The position numbers were made by a program, and so were the translations under genes. A stretch of DNA of 64,000 nt from CAZICM01 sp964537685 (lineage in GTDB: Bacteria; Myxococcota_A; Polyangia; Polyangiales; Polyangiaceae), in contig CAZICM010000015.1 in assembly GCA_964537685.1 (NCBI GenBank), positions 116,893-180,892 on the forward strand, in the 5' to 3' direction. This document shows, piece by piece, positions 25,547 to 33,531 of this stretch; the stretch's first letter is position 1, and each line of letters opens with the position of its first letter. The notes below the pieces were generated by a model, which searched no databases, was not told the DNA's origin, and saw nothing but the letters and a program-made list of their open reading frames with translations.

Positions 25547-27097
25547 ATGCCTCGTTTCTTTAATACCGCGGGCCCCAACAACCCAAACGAACACTATACC
25601 CTGCCCATTCTCGCCCGCTTGCCCGAGCTTCGCCCGCTTATCGATCGAAAGCTCTATTTTGTAATCCACGCGCCCCGCCAATCCGGCAAAACCACCCTCA
25701 TCAAAACCTTGGCTCAAGAGCTTATCGCAGAGGGGAAGTTCAGCGCCCTCTTCTTTTCGGTCGAAAGCGCAAGCGCCTATATTCACGATCCGCCCATGGC
25801 CGAGCTCGCCATCCTCGATAACCTGCGAAACAGCGCCCAAATACGCCTCCCTTCCAATGTTCAGCCTCCCCCTTGGCCAAGCATTGGCTCGGGCAACCGC
25901 CTTCGAAGCGCCCTGGCCGCATGGTGCCAAAGCGCTCCCAAACCCTTGGTGCTCTTTATCGATGAAATCGATGCCCTCGAAGGTCCTCTTCTTATTTCCG
26001 TGCTCAGGCAATTGAGGGATGGTTATGCCGATCGCCCCCAAGCCTTTCCATGGTCCCTGGCCCTGGTGGGCATGCGCAATGTGCGGGATTATAAATTTGC
26101 CAGCGGAGGCTCGGCCACTACCCATTCCTCCAGTCCTTTTAATATTGCCGCCAAGGCGCTGACTTTGGGCAACTTCACCCAGAAGGAAATAGGCGCTCTC
26201 TATGCCCAGCATACCGAGGAAACAGGACAGATCTTTTTGCCCGAAGCGGTGGAACGGGCCCATGTTTTAACCGGAGGGCAGCCCTGGCTGGTCAATGCCC
26301 TCGCGGCCGAGCTTACGGATAAACTGGTCCCCGATCGCCAACAGCCCATCAGCGCCGAGGATGTCGAGCGGGCCAAGGAAAATCTGATTCTGCGCCAGGA
26401 CACCCATTTGGACAGCCTTGCCGAGAGATTGCGCGATCCTCGCATTCGAGCCGTGATTGAACCGATGCTCTCGGGAGAGAGTGGAGAAGAGCTTCCCCCG
26501 GATGATATTCGGCTGGCCCTTGATTTGGGCTTGGTGCGACTGCCTGCGACGGGGGGCTTGGAGATTTCTAATCCTATCTATCGGGAGATTGTGGTGCGAT
26601 CGCTGTCGGCGAGTCCACGGGCACAATTGCCCACGTTTAGGGAGACATGGCTTAAGGCGGATGGGCGGCTAAATAAAGAGGCACTGCTCGCGGCGTTTAT
26701 GTCCTTTTGGAGACAGCATGGCGAAGCGCTGATGGGGACATCGCCCTATCATGAAGTAGCGCCTCATTTGGTATTGATGGCGTTTTTGCACAGGGTGGTG
26801 AACGGGGGCGGGGTTGTGGACAGGGAATATGCCATTGGCATGGGACGCATGGATATTTGTGTGCGTTTTGGGGGCGAGGTGTTGGGCATAGAGCTAAAGG
26901 TATGGCGGGACAAGAAGCCCGATCCCGAGCGTCAAGGATTGGAGCAACTCGATGAATATCTAGCGGGCATAGGGCAGCAAAGCGGTTGGCTGATTATTTT
27001 CGACAGGCGCTCGGACCTGCCTCCGGTGGAGCAAAGGGTAAGCGTACAACAGGCTCAGACGCCCTCGGGGCGGCTTATTCAGGTGGTGCGGGCGTAG
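25547..27097 (+). CDS. AAA-like ATPase with PD-(D/E)XK nuclease domain, copy 2
   Basis: This 516-residue, soluble protein is the intact member of the pair. The N-terminal ATPase has P-loop APRQSGKTT (near residue 45) and Walker B LVLFIDEID (near residue 135), then SLALVGMRNVRDYKF and ALTGGQPWLV-like sensor regions (here VLTGGQPWLVNALAAE) typical of AAA ATPases with a fused nuclease. The C-terminal PD-(D/E)XK core is GRMDICVRFGGEVLGIELKV (Asp, then Glu-x-Lys), followed by QGLEQLDEYLAGIG and WLIIFDRRSD. ATPases of this type act in mobile or defence contexts; a DNA-directed effector activity is inferred. Promoter or RBS signals are not clear; the leader TTGACATTCCTTCC is shared with copy 1. Array 2 begins 140 bp downstream. 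Confidence 0.85.
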   Translation: MPRFFNTAGPNNPNEHYTLPILARLPELRPLIDRKLYFVIHAPRQSGKTTLIKTLAQELIAEGKFSALFFSVESASAYIHDPPMAELAILDNLRNSAQIRLPSNVQPPPWPSIGSGNRLRSALAAWCQSAPKPLVLFIDEIDALEGPLLISVLRQLRDGYADRPQAFPWSLALVGMRNVRDYKFASGGSATTHSSSPFNIAAKALTLGNFTQKEIGALYAQHTEETGQIFLPEAVERAHVLTGGQPWLVNALAAELTDKLVPDRQQPISAEDVERAKENLILRQDTHLDSLAERLRDPRIRAVIEPMLSGESGEELPPDDIRLALDLGLVRLPATGGLEISNPIYREIVVRSLSASPRAQLPTFRETWLKADGRLNKEALLAAFMSFWRQHGEALMGTSPYHEVAPHLVLMAFLHRVVNGGGVVDREYAIGMGRMDICVRFGGEVLGIELKVWRDKKPDPERQGLEQLDEYLAGIGQQSGWLIIFDRRSDLPPVEQRVSVQQAQTPSGRLIQVVRA

Positions 27098-27236
27098 AAG
27101 GGATCTTTCGTTCCGCGGCTCGGACGGCTTCCTTCTGGCCTTTTTTCCACTTCCCGGCGCCCTTTCCGACCTTCCACCAGCCCTGTTGCCGTTCGCTTGT
27201 CAACTTGGTTGGTCGGCGCCTGGATCGTAAAGCATG

Positions 27237-27750
27237 TCAACAGTTGGCAGAGGACCGGCAAGGGCTCGGTAAAGCGTGTCAACAGTTGGCAGAGGACCGG
27301 CAAGGGCTCGGTCAACGTTGACGTCGCGTTTCTGACGTGCAGGAATTGAGCGGTCAACGTTGACGTCGCGTGTATGACATGTAGAGATCGACCGGTAAAC
27401 GTTGACGTCGAAAATCCGAGGTGTAGGAATTGGCCGGTCAACGTTGACGTCGCGTTTGCGACATGTAGAGATTTGCCGGTAAAGGTTCACGGCGAAAATC
27501 TGACGTGTAGAAACTGGCCGGTAAAGGTTGACGGCGAAAATCTGACGTGTAGAAACTGGCCGGTAAAGGTTGACGGCGAAAATCCGACGTGCAAGAATTT
27601 GCCGGTAAAGGTTCACGGCGAAAATCCGGCGCGCGGAAACTGGGCGGTCAACGTTGACGGGGAAAATCTGACGTGTAGAAACTGGCCGGTGAAGCGTCAC
27701 GGCGCGGGTTTGACGTGTTGGGATTTGCCGGTAACGGTTGACGGCGCGCC
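27237..27750. repeat. Tandem repeat array 2, 42-bp units (about 13), same family as array 1
   Basis: Cores fall at 27318, 27360, 27402, 27444, 27486, 27528, 27570, 27612, 27654, 27696 and 27738, exactly 42 bp apart; two first units of the GTTGGCAGAGGACCGG type start at 27237 and 27279. The order (two atypical units, then core units) and orientation are the same as in array 1. Perfect palindromes GTCAACGTTGAC occur at 27311, 27353, 27437 and 27647. Variable halves are drawn from the same small set of versions as in array 1. The interval 27098-27236, between the ATPase gene and the array, shows no gene. Confidence 0.92.
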
Positions 27751-28425
27751 CGCTGGCTCTCTCCTATTCGCATAGAGCACGCGCATATCCGGCTCCTCGG
27801 TGCAATATAGATGGACCCAAATATAAGCATGCTGAAATAGAGCCGCCGCAAGCGCTGCCCGTGAGCCCGCCAGCAAGGCAATCGACCAAAAGACCAGGAA
27901 CGCGAAGGCATACATCGCATTGGAGCTATATTTAAATATGCCTTCTCGAACCAGGGGTATTTCGCGGTATTTTTGCCGAAAATGATCGCCGCCCATTGCC
28001 CGCCCTACGCCAAAATATCTTCCAACCGACCAGCCCGTGTAGATGGCCGGAAGGAGCAGGAATAGCCCAAGCCCAATTTGAAAGCCCCGTAATGGCTTCA
28101 AAGAACCAGCATCCGCAAGTGCAAGCGCCAAAGTCAATAGGGGCCGCAGGAGCATCAGCGGGAAGAATAGGCTTCCCCATACCAACATGTCGTATCGGCC
28201 AAAAAGCAGGGAGAATAAACCAAAAACCAGTTGCGCCCGAAACACAATCCAGCCGGCTATCTGGTGGAGAACAACCACAAAAATAAGCGAATAAAACCAA
28301 GTGGTATCAGGAATCCCCAGCCAGGCCGAGCCGTCGAGAGCCGGGAGGGCGATATGCAAGGCTCCAGGAAGTAGGGCTGAAAGAAGCAGTAGATGTTGTG
28401 GCTGACCCTCAAACATAAATCGCAT
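27697..28425 (-). CDS. Membrane protein, PEMT/isoprenylcysteine methyltransferase-like
   Basis: The product is 242 residues with about five to six hydrophobic spans (LLLLSALLPGALHIALPAL, FYSLIFVVVLHQIAGWIVF and others). The C-terminal third reads PLVREGIFKYSSNAMYAFAF, then QHAYIWVHLYCTEEPDMRVLY, which resembles the SAM-binding end of phospholipid N-methyltransferases (PEMT family: R-x-G...H/N-P...EEP-D). Substrate is unknown. It lies 2 nt after the Nudix stop, so the two are translationally linked. The last residues, APSTVTGKSQHVKPAP, are encoded by units of repeat array 2: the gene has lost its original end and now stops inside the array. Confidence 0.72.
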   Translation of the reverse strand: MRFMFEGQPQHLLLLSALLPGALHIALPALDGSAWLGIPDTTWFYSLIFVVVLHQIAGWIVFRAQLVFGLFSLLFGRYDMLVWGSLFFPLMLLRPLLTLALALADAGSLKPLRGFQIGLGLFLLLPAIYTGWSVGRYFGVGRAMGGDHFRQKYREIPLVREGIFKYSSNAMYAFAFLVFWSIALLAGSRAALAAALFQHAYIWVHLYCTEEPDMRVLYANRREPAGAPSTVTGKSQHVKPAP

Positions 28426-28427
28426 GG

Positions 28428-29081
28428 CTAGCTTCTCCCCTCCACCACCATCCGCGCCGCCCGCGCATAATACCCATCCCCATCCACCACAAAATCCTCC
28501 CGTCTCACCCTCACGAAAAAGGGCTCGCCTGCCCTCGCCATGATCGCCATTCCCCCAATTTCATCACATTCCCCCTCAAATAACGCTACCGCTTCCCTTA
28601 CAGGACATGCCACAATCCACTCCACTTCGTCCACGCTGGGCTTGATGTCGCGAAGCGAACCTTTCACCCGCGCCGTCAGAATATCTTGCAGTTCATTGTC
28701 CACAATCCCAGCCTTGGTCCGATCCGAACGCTTCCGCACAAATAAATGCCGGATGTCCCGCTCCAGAATCTCTACCCCAATCTCCTCCACCGCCTCCCTT
28801 AACCCATCCGCCAACGTTTCCCCTGCCCGATAATGCCCGCTGACCGATACATCCAGCGCCCCAGGCCAAGTGTCCTTCCCCGCGCTGCGCTTCTGAAACA
28901 AAAGCAAAGGCTCCCGCCCAGCCTCCTCCAATACAACCCAAATATGTAGACTCCTATGCCAATCCCCATCCCGGTGCACCTCGCTCCGTGCCTTCGTTTT
29001 CCCTAAAAATTGCCCCTCTTCATCCACCACATCAAACGGTTCCGCGCTGTCTTGAGCTACCATCGCCATCGACCACCCCAT
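28428..29081 (-). CDS. Nudix hydrolase (IPP isomerase-like subgroup)
   Basis: This 217-residue soluble protein carries a full Nudix box, GHYRAGETLADGLREAVEEIGV, fitting G-x5-E-x7-R-E-x2-E-E-x-G-U. It starts with FDVVDEEGQFLGKTKARSEVH, then HRSLHIWVV, the arrangement seen in Nudix proteins related to isopentenyl-diphosphate isomerase (YfcD-like). Such enzymes hydrolyse nucleoside diphosphate derivatives; the actual substrate cannot be told. An internal ATG four codons in (MAMVAQD) is an alternative start. It is the first gene of a two-gene unit with the membrane methyltransferase-like gene. Confidence 0.9.
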   Translation of the reverse strand: MGWSMAMVAQDSAEPFDVVDEEGQFLGKTKARSEVHRDGDWHRSLHIWVVLEEAGREPLLLFQKRSAGKDTWPGALDVSVSGHYRAGETLADGLREAVEEIGVEILERDIRHLFVRKRSDRTKAGIVDNELQDILTARVKGSLRDIKPSVDEVEWIVACPVREAVALFEGECDEIGGMAIMARAGEPFFVRVRREDFVVDGDGYYARAARMVVEGRS

Positions 29082-29205
29082 TTCATCAGCCTAGCTTCGT
29101 TCAGGCTAGTCGAAGAACTAAGCATTGCCTTCCGGGCCCGATGTACTTAAAGAAAAAGAACTTCGCACCCTTTTTAAACGTATCGAACTGGGCAGGGAAA
29201 AAACC

Positions 29206-30882
29206 ATGATGTTTTCTGCGCTTGAACAATTAAAAAAAATTAAAAAATTGAAGGCGTCCACAATTGGATTGGCAGCGATGGGCGCGCTTGGCCTGGGCGC
29301 GCTGACCCTTCAAGGCTGTGAATTGATTTTAGGCATCGAAACCATTGAATATGCCGATCCAGGATCGCTCTCAGAAGAATGCTGGAATGAACAGGGCGCC
29401 AATGGAAAAGGCTGCTATCGAAGCGATTTGCCTCAGTGTCCCCTGAAAGGGTCGACATCCGCAGAAACTCATTTTCGAATTACCAATGCATGCACGCCTT
29501 CGCAATGCGTGGCATTTACAACCGAATTGATGAATATGCCCGAAGGCGGTGCATTGCCTTCTGTGCCCGATCGTCCGGATGCAGGCATGGGAGGCGCCGG
29601 CGGGGCCGGTGTAGGCGGTGCTGGAGGCGTGGGTGGTGCCGGCGGCGAAGGCGGTATGGGAGGGGGAGGAGGCGGAGGCGGCGGAGGAACGCCCGTAACC
29701 CCCGAATGCAAGGATATCGGAGGCCCCAAAGCCATTTATATGACCGGCTCCAATGCCATCCTGCCCGTCTACCGGGCCGTCGCGCCTGAATTGAGAAAGT
29801 CCAATAAATACACGCTCATTTATCAGGCTCAAAGCTCATGCATCGGATTCGACGCCATCGCGCTCGATAAGCGAATCAATGGCGAAGCCATGTATATGGA
29901 ATTCGATCCAATGACCAGCCAACCCGTTGAAAAGTCATGTATCTTGCCCACCGACCAATCCGTCGATGTTGGCACCTGCGATGTCTACGCGGGCACCTGC
30001 AATCCAATGGATTCGGGCAAAGGCTATACCGATTATGGAGACGGCCCAATCCAATCCATGATTTTTGCTGTGCCCAAGGCTTCCAATCAAGAGGTTATCA
30101 GCCGCAAAGCCGCCTATTTTGTGTATGGATTTGGCGACGATTCAGGCGTTGCCCCATGGACCGACGACCAGGCCATTTTTAGCCGCGATAATAAATCAGG
30201 CACCAAACGGATGATCGCCGCGGGTATCGATGTCCCCTACGCCAAATGGAAAGGCGTGGAGCTCGATAGCTCGGGCAAAATGAGAAATGCCCTGATCTCC
30301 GCGGGAAAGCCCGGCACCCCCGCGGAATTAACCAATTCAACCATTGGTATTTTAGATGTAATCAATCATATTCCGGCCGAAAAAGAACTCCGTATACTGG
30401 CCTTTCAAGACGATGCTCAAACCTGTGGATTTCAGCCGGATGACAGCGAATCGCAGCTCGATAAGCGCAATGTGCGCGATGGGCATTATGTCCTGTGGGG
30501 ACCTTTGCATTTTTATGTGAAGCCCAATAACCAAGGCGTGCCCATTAATCCCGATGCAACGCAAGTCGTGAATTATTTAACGGGCGCCGAGCCATTGCCC
30601 AATGAAGTCGAATTCGCGATCATTGCGGTCGGCGCTCAAGCCGCGGGCCGGTTAATTCCAAAATGCGCCATGCGCGTTACCCGCGCCGAAGAAATGGATT
30701 TGCTCTTGCCCTTTTATTCGAAAAACCCCTGCGGCTGTTTTTTCGAACGAATGGCGCGCCCAAACCAGGCCGATACATCGCCTCCGCCCGGTTGCCAGCC
30801 CTGTTCTATGCAATCTGAATGTGCAGAAGGCAAAATCTGTAGTTTTGGCTATTGCGAACCCGCTCCGCCCGCCGCGCCTTGA
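29206..30882 (+). CDS. Lipoprotein with PstS-like periplasmic binding fold
   Basis: I chose the ATG at 29206, preceded by GCAGGG; the product is 558 residues. The signal region contains two Lys-rich turns and ends in LTLQGCELILG, a lipobox. A Cys-containing head (ECWNEQGANGKGCYRSDLPQ) and a long Gly-rich linker (about residues 125-165) come before the main domain. That domain opens with KAIYMTGSNAILPVYRAVAP and later has IFAVPKASNQEVISRKAAYFVYG and SRDNKSGTKRMIAAGI, a layout like PstS-type substrate-binding proteins (S-x-T/N near the start, R-x-x-x-S-G-T in the middle). The C-terminal tail is Cys-rich (QPCSMQSECAEGKICS). No transporter genes are nearby, so it may bind a ligand without transport. 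Confidence 0.75.
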   Translation: MMFSALEQLKKIKKLKASTIGLAAMGALGLGALTLQGCELILGIETIEYADPGSLSEECWNEQGANGKGCYRSDLPQCPLKGSTSAETHFRITNACTPSQCVAFTTELMNMPEGGALPSVPDRPDAGMGGAGGAGVGGAGGVGGAGGEGGMGGGGGGGGGGTPVTPECKDIGGPKAIYMTGSNAILPVYRAVAPELRKSNKYTLIYQAQSSCIGFDAIALDKRINGEAMYMEFDPMTSQPVEKSCILPTDQSVDVGTCDVYAGTCNPMDSGKGYTDYGDGPIQSMIFAVPKASNQEVISRKAAYFVYGFGDDSGVAPWTDDQAIFSRDNKSGTKRMIAAGIDVPYAKWKGVELDSSGKMRNALISAGKPGTPAELTNSTIGILDVINHIPAEKELRILAFQDDAQTCGFQPDDSESQLDKRNVRDGHYVLWGPLHFYVKPNNQGVPINPDATQVVNYLTGAEPLPNEVEFAIIAVGAQAAGRLIPKCAMRVTRAEEMDLLLPFYSKNPCGCFFERMARPNQADTSPPPGCQPCSMQSECAEGKICSFGYCEPAPPAAP

Positions 30883-30936
30883 CGGAACCAGATTTCGGCT
30901 AGAAATCCTCGCGCGGCGGACTTATGGTCTGAGCCG

Positions 30937-32451
30937 ATGTCCGCCCAGGCCCCCATCTCCGCCGCGCTCCCCGTCCGGATCGGGGAAGTGCTCGCCGGAA
31001 AGTATCGCGTCGAGCGTATTTTGGGCCGCGGCGGTATGGGGGTCGTCGTCGCCGCGCTTCACCTGCAATTGCAGGAGCTCGTCGCTATCAAACTGCTTCT
31101 CCCCGCCGTCGGAAGCCGCCCCGATTTTATTCAGCGCTTTCTGCGTGAAGCCCGCGCCGCCGTGAAGATTAAAAGCATGCACGTCGCGCATGTGCTCGAT
31201 GTCGATACCTTGAGCGATGGCCGGCTCTACATGGTGATGGAGTATCTCGAAGGCAAAGACCTGGGCCAGGTCATCGATCAGCATGGGCCGCTGCCTCAGG
31301 ATGAAGCCATCGATTATGTGCTGCAGGTCTGTGAAGCTCTCGCCGAGGCGCATGCGCTCGGTATCGTTCACCGCGATCTCAAGCCTTCCAATCTATTTTT
31401 GACGCACACGCAATCGGGCCTTCCGCTGATCAAAGTGCTGGACTTTGGCATCTCCAAAATGAGCAACGAGTTTCTCGGCGCGGCCGCTCAAGATGCCCGC
31501 TTAACCGGTGAAACAGCGCTGATCGGCTCGCCCTTATATATGTCGCCCGAACAGATCCGAAGCGCGAAAGATGTGGACGGGCGAACCGATGTCTGGTCGC
31601 TCGGCGTGATTTTGCACGAGCTGCTCAGCGGGAAAACGCCTTTCGACGGCGAGAATTACAGCGCGCTCCTCGCCAGCATCGCCGCCGATCCGCCCATCCC
31701 GCTGCATGTGCATCTGCCCAGCGCTCCACCCGAATTGGAAACGGTGATTCTGCGCTGCCTCGAGAAAAAGTCCGACCTTCGCGTCGCGAGCGTTTTGGAA
31801 TTGGCGCGCCTGCTCGAACCTTTTGCGACACCCGAGGCGGTGCATTCTGTGGAGCGGGCGCTGCGCAGCGTCAACCGCACAAGCCAATCGCCTGCGCCCA
31901 ACTTCGCCCGGGTCTCAACGAGCGGAGGAACCCGGGCATCGCGCTTGTCCCGCGCGTCGAGTCCACCCGATGTTGACGCGATGGCCGACACCATCAACAC
32001 GCTGAACACAACCACGCCTGACAGCTCGTCGCGCCGTATGTTTGCGGCGGCCGTGGGCGTTGCGGGCTTGGCCGCCGTCGCGACGGTGTTGGTGCTCGCG
32101 CTGCGCACGCCCGCATCGGGCGGCAACGGTGAACGCCCCGCCGCGAGCGTGTCCGCGGAAGGTCCTGAACAGCCCAGCGCAACCGTTGTAAACACCGCTT
32201 CGGCGGCCGTCTCCGCGCCTGCTGTTCCTCCTGTTCAAACGGTTCAAAGCACCGAAGCCCAAACCAAAACCGCCGACCCAAGCCCCGATGCTGGAACCGG
32301 CGACGCCGGCCCGGCGCTCGCGCCATGGCCATCGGGAACACTAAAACCCGCGAATACCTCGCCTATTTCAAAACCCAGCGCCACAAGCCCATCGTATTTC
32401 GGTCCGGATGGCGGTATTCGCTTAGGCAAAGAAGTCGACAGCCGAAAATAG
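30937..32451 (+). CDS. Transmembrane Ser/Thr protein kinase, operon with PEGA protein and P450
   Basis: The 504-residue product has an intact kinase domain at about residues 20-280: GRGGMGVVV, VAIKLLLP, HRDLKPSNLFL, DFGISKM and YMSPEQIRSAKDVD. A Ser/Thr-rich linker leads to one membrane span at about 368-390 (MFAAAVGVAGLAAVATVLVLAL), then a Pro/Ala-rich outer tail with no recognised sensor. The next gene starts 2 bp after its stop, and the P450 starts 1 bp after that gene, so the three are one transcription unit. Kinase control over the P450 pathway is an inference from this tight arrangement. Confidence 0.92.
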   Translation: MSAQAPISAALPVRIGEVLAGKYRVERILGRGGMGVVVAALHLQLQELVAIKLLLPAVGSRPDFIQRFLREARAAVKIKSMHVAHVLDVDTLSDGRLYMVMEYLEGKDLGQVIDQHGPLPQDEAIDYVLQVCEALAEAHALGIVHRDLKPSNLFLTHTQSGLPLIKVLDFGISKMSNEFLGAAAQDARLTGETALIGSPLYMSPEQIRSAKDVDGRTDVWSLGVILHELLSGKTPFDGENYSALLASIAADPPIPLHVHLPSAPPELETVILRCLEKKSDLRVASVLELARLLEPFATPEAVHSVERALRSVNRTSQSPAPNFARVSTSGGTRASRLSRASSPPDVDAMADTINTLNTTTPDSSSRRMFAAAVGVAGLAAVATVLVLALRTPASGGNGERPAASVSAEGPEQPSATVVNTASAAVSAPAVPPVQTVQSTEAQTKTADPSPDAGTGDAGPALAPWPSGTLKPANTSPISKPSATSPSYFGPDGGIRLGKEVDSRK

Positions 32452-32453
32452 CC

Positions 32454-33530
32454 ATGGCCCGCCCTGCCCACATTCTCTTGGCCGCGCTCGCACTGCGTCT
32501 TGCGGCGATTCCCAGCGCCGCGCTCGCCCAGCAAAGCCAGCCCACCGCCGCCGATCTCGCCGTGGCCGAGGCATTGTTTCGCGAAGGAAAACAACTGCTC
32601 GAACAAGGTCAATTCGATGCGGCATGCCCAAAACTCGATGAAAGCCGGCGAATCGATCCCGCGGGCGGCACGCTGCTTCTGCTGGGCATTTGCTATGAAG
32701 CGGCTGGAAAAATAGCCAGCGCGTGGGTGGTGTACGGAGAAGCCTTGGCCGTTGCCGAAAAAGACGGCCGCGCCGATCGGGCCAAGCGTGCCAAAGAGAG
32801 CATGGCCAATCTTGAAAAGAGGCTTTCGTATTTAACCGTAAAGGTCGCGCCCGAAATCGCCGCGCTGGAGGGATTTGAAATCCAGCGCGATAACAGCGAA
32901 ATCCGCAAAGCAACGCATGGAGTGGCGGTGCCTGTCGATCCTGGCAAGCATTTTATAACGGCCAAGGCAAAGGGATATAAGTTGGCGCGGATTGAAGTAG
33001 AAATCGGCCAGAACGGCGATCGGCGCGACGTTGAAATTAGCGCGCTCGAAAAAGAAGAAGAGAAAGCGCCTCCTCCTCCCGATATCAATTCGCAAAAACA
33101 GACCGGCAATACAATCGTCCTCCAAAAGCCCTCCACGGCAGAAGGCGCGAAATCGGGCGGAGCGCGCCGTGTAACGGGATTATTGCTGGGAGGCGCGGGC
33201 GTTGTCAGCCTGGGCATTGGCACCTTTTTTGGATTGCAAGCCAAATCCGACCACGATGATGCATTGAGCCGCTGTCCGGCTTCGCCCTGCGGCGACCAAG
33301 AAGGCGTGAACCTCAACGAAAGCGCAAAAACCAATGCATTGATTGCGGATATTACCGTGGGTGCTGGCATCGCATTGGTAGGCACGGGCGTTGTATTGAT
33401 TTTGCTCAATCCCTCATCGGAAAAGGCGCCTGAAAAAACGCCGGCCAAATCTGCCGGAATCAAACTTTATCAAATTACCCCTGCCGCCGGAAAAAATGGA
33501 GGCGGAATTTGGCTCAGCGGAGCGTTTTAG
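32454..33530 (+). CDS. Secreted TPR/PEGA-type envelope protein with C-terminal membrane spans
   Basis: I chose the ATG at 32454 (MARPAHILLAAL) because it lies 2 bp after the kinase stop and begins a clean signal peptide (ending PSAALAQQ). The 358-residue protein has a TPR-like helical part (about 30-120; ALFREGKQLLEQGQFDAACP, LDESRRIDPAGGTLLLLGIC), then a PEGA-like beta segment (DPGKHFITAKAKGYKLARIE). Two hydrophobic helices (GLLLGGAGVVSLGIGTFFG; TVGAGIALVGTGVVLILL) flank a DHDDALSRCPASPC loop. This architecture is very common in Myxococcota and usually occurs beside kinase genes. Its function is unknown. Confidence 0.85.
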   Translation: MARPAHILLAALALRLAAIPSAALAQQSQPTAADLAVAEALFREGKQLLEQGQFDAACPKLDESRRIDPAGGTLLLLGICYEAAGKIASAWVVYGEALAVAEKDGRADRAKRAKESMANLEKRLSYLTVKVAPEIAALEGFEIQRDNSEIRKATHGVAVPVDPGKHFITAKAKGYKLARIEVEIGQNGDRRDVEISALEKEEEKAPPPPDINSQKQTGNTIVLQKPSTAEGAKSGGARRVTGLLLGGAGVVSLGIGTFFGLQAKSDHDDALSRCPASPCGDQEGVNLNESAKTNALIADITVGAGIALVGTGVVLILLNPSSEKAPEKTPAKSAGIKLYQITPAAGKNGGGIWLSGAF

Positions 33531-33531
33531 A

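Larger units (their letters stand above)
23909..27097 (+). repeat. Tandem duplication of the ATPase-nuclease gene with its upstream sequence
   Basis: The segment from about 23909 (AAGCTTGACATTCCTTCCAA at 23917) to 25434 recurs from about 25500 to 27097. The shared upstream leader of about 45 bp is almost unchanged, and the first 230 or so bp of the genes match exactly or nearly so. The middle and the region after the P-loop domain have diverged at many codons. Because both ends are near-identical, short reads would collapse here, which explains the assembly gap inside copy 1. Confidence 0.88.

Noticed and set aside
27200..27775. 14-residue repeat proteins encoded by array 2
   Set aside because: Open frames exist on both strands with no RBS, no consistent start and no family; periodicity divisible by three explains them. 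Not fully excluded for the minus strand.
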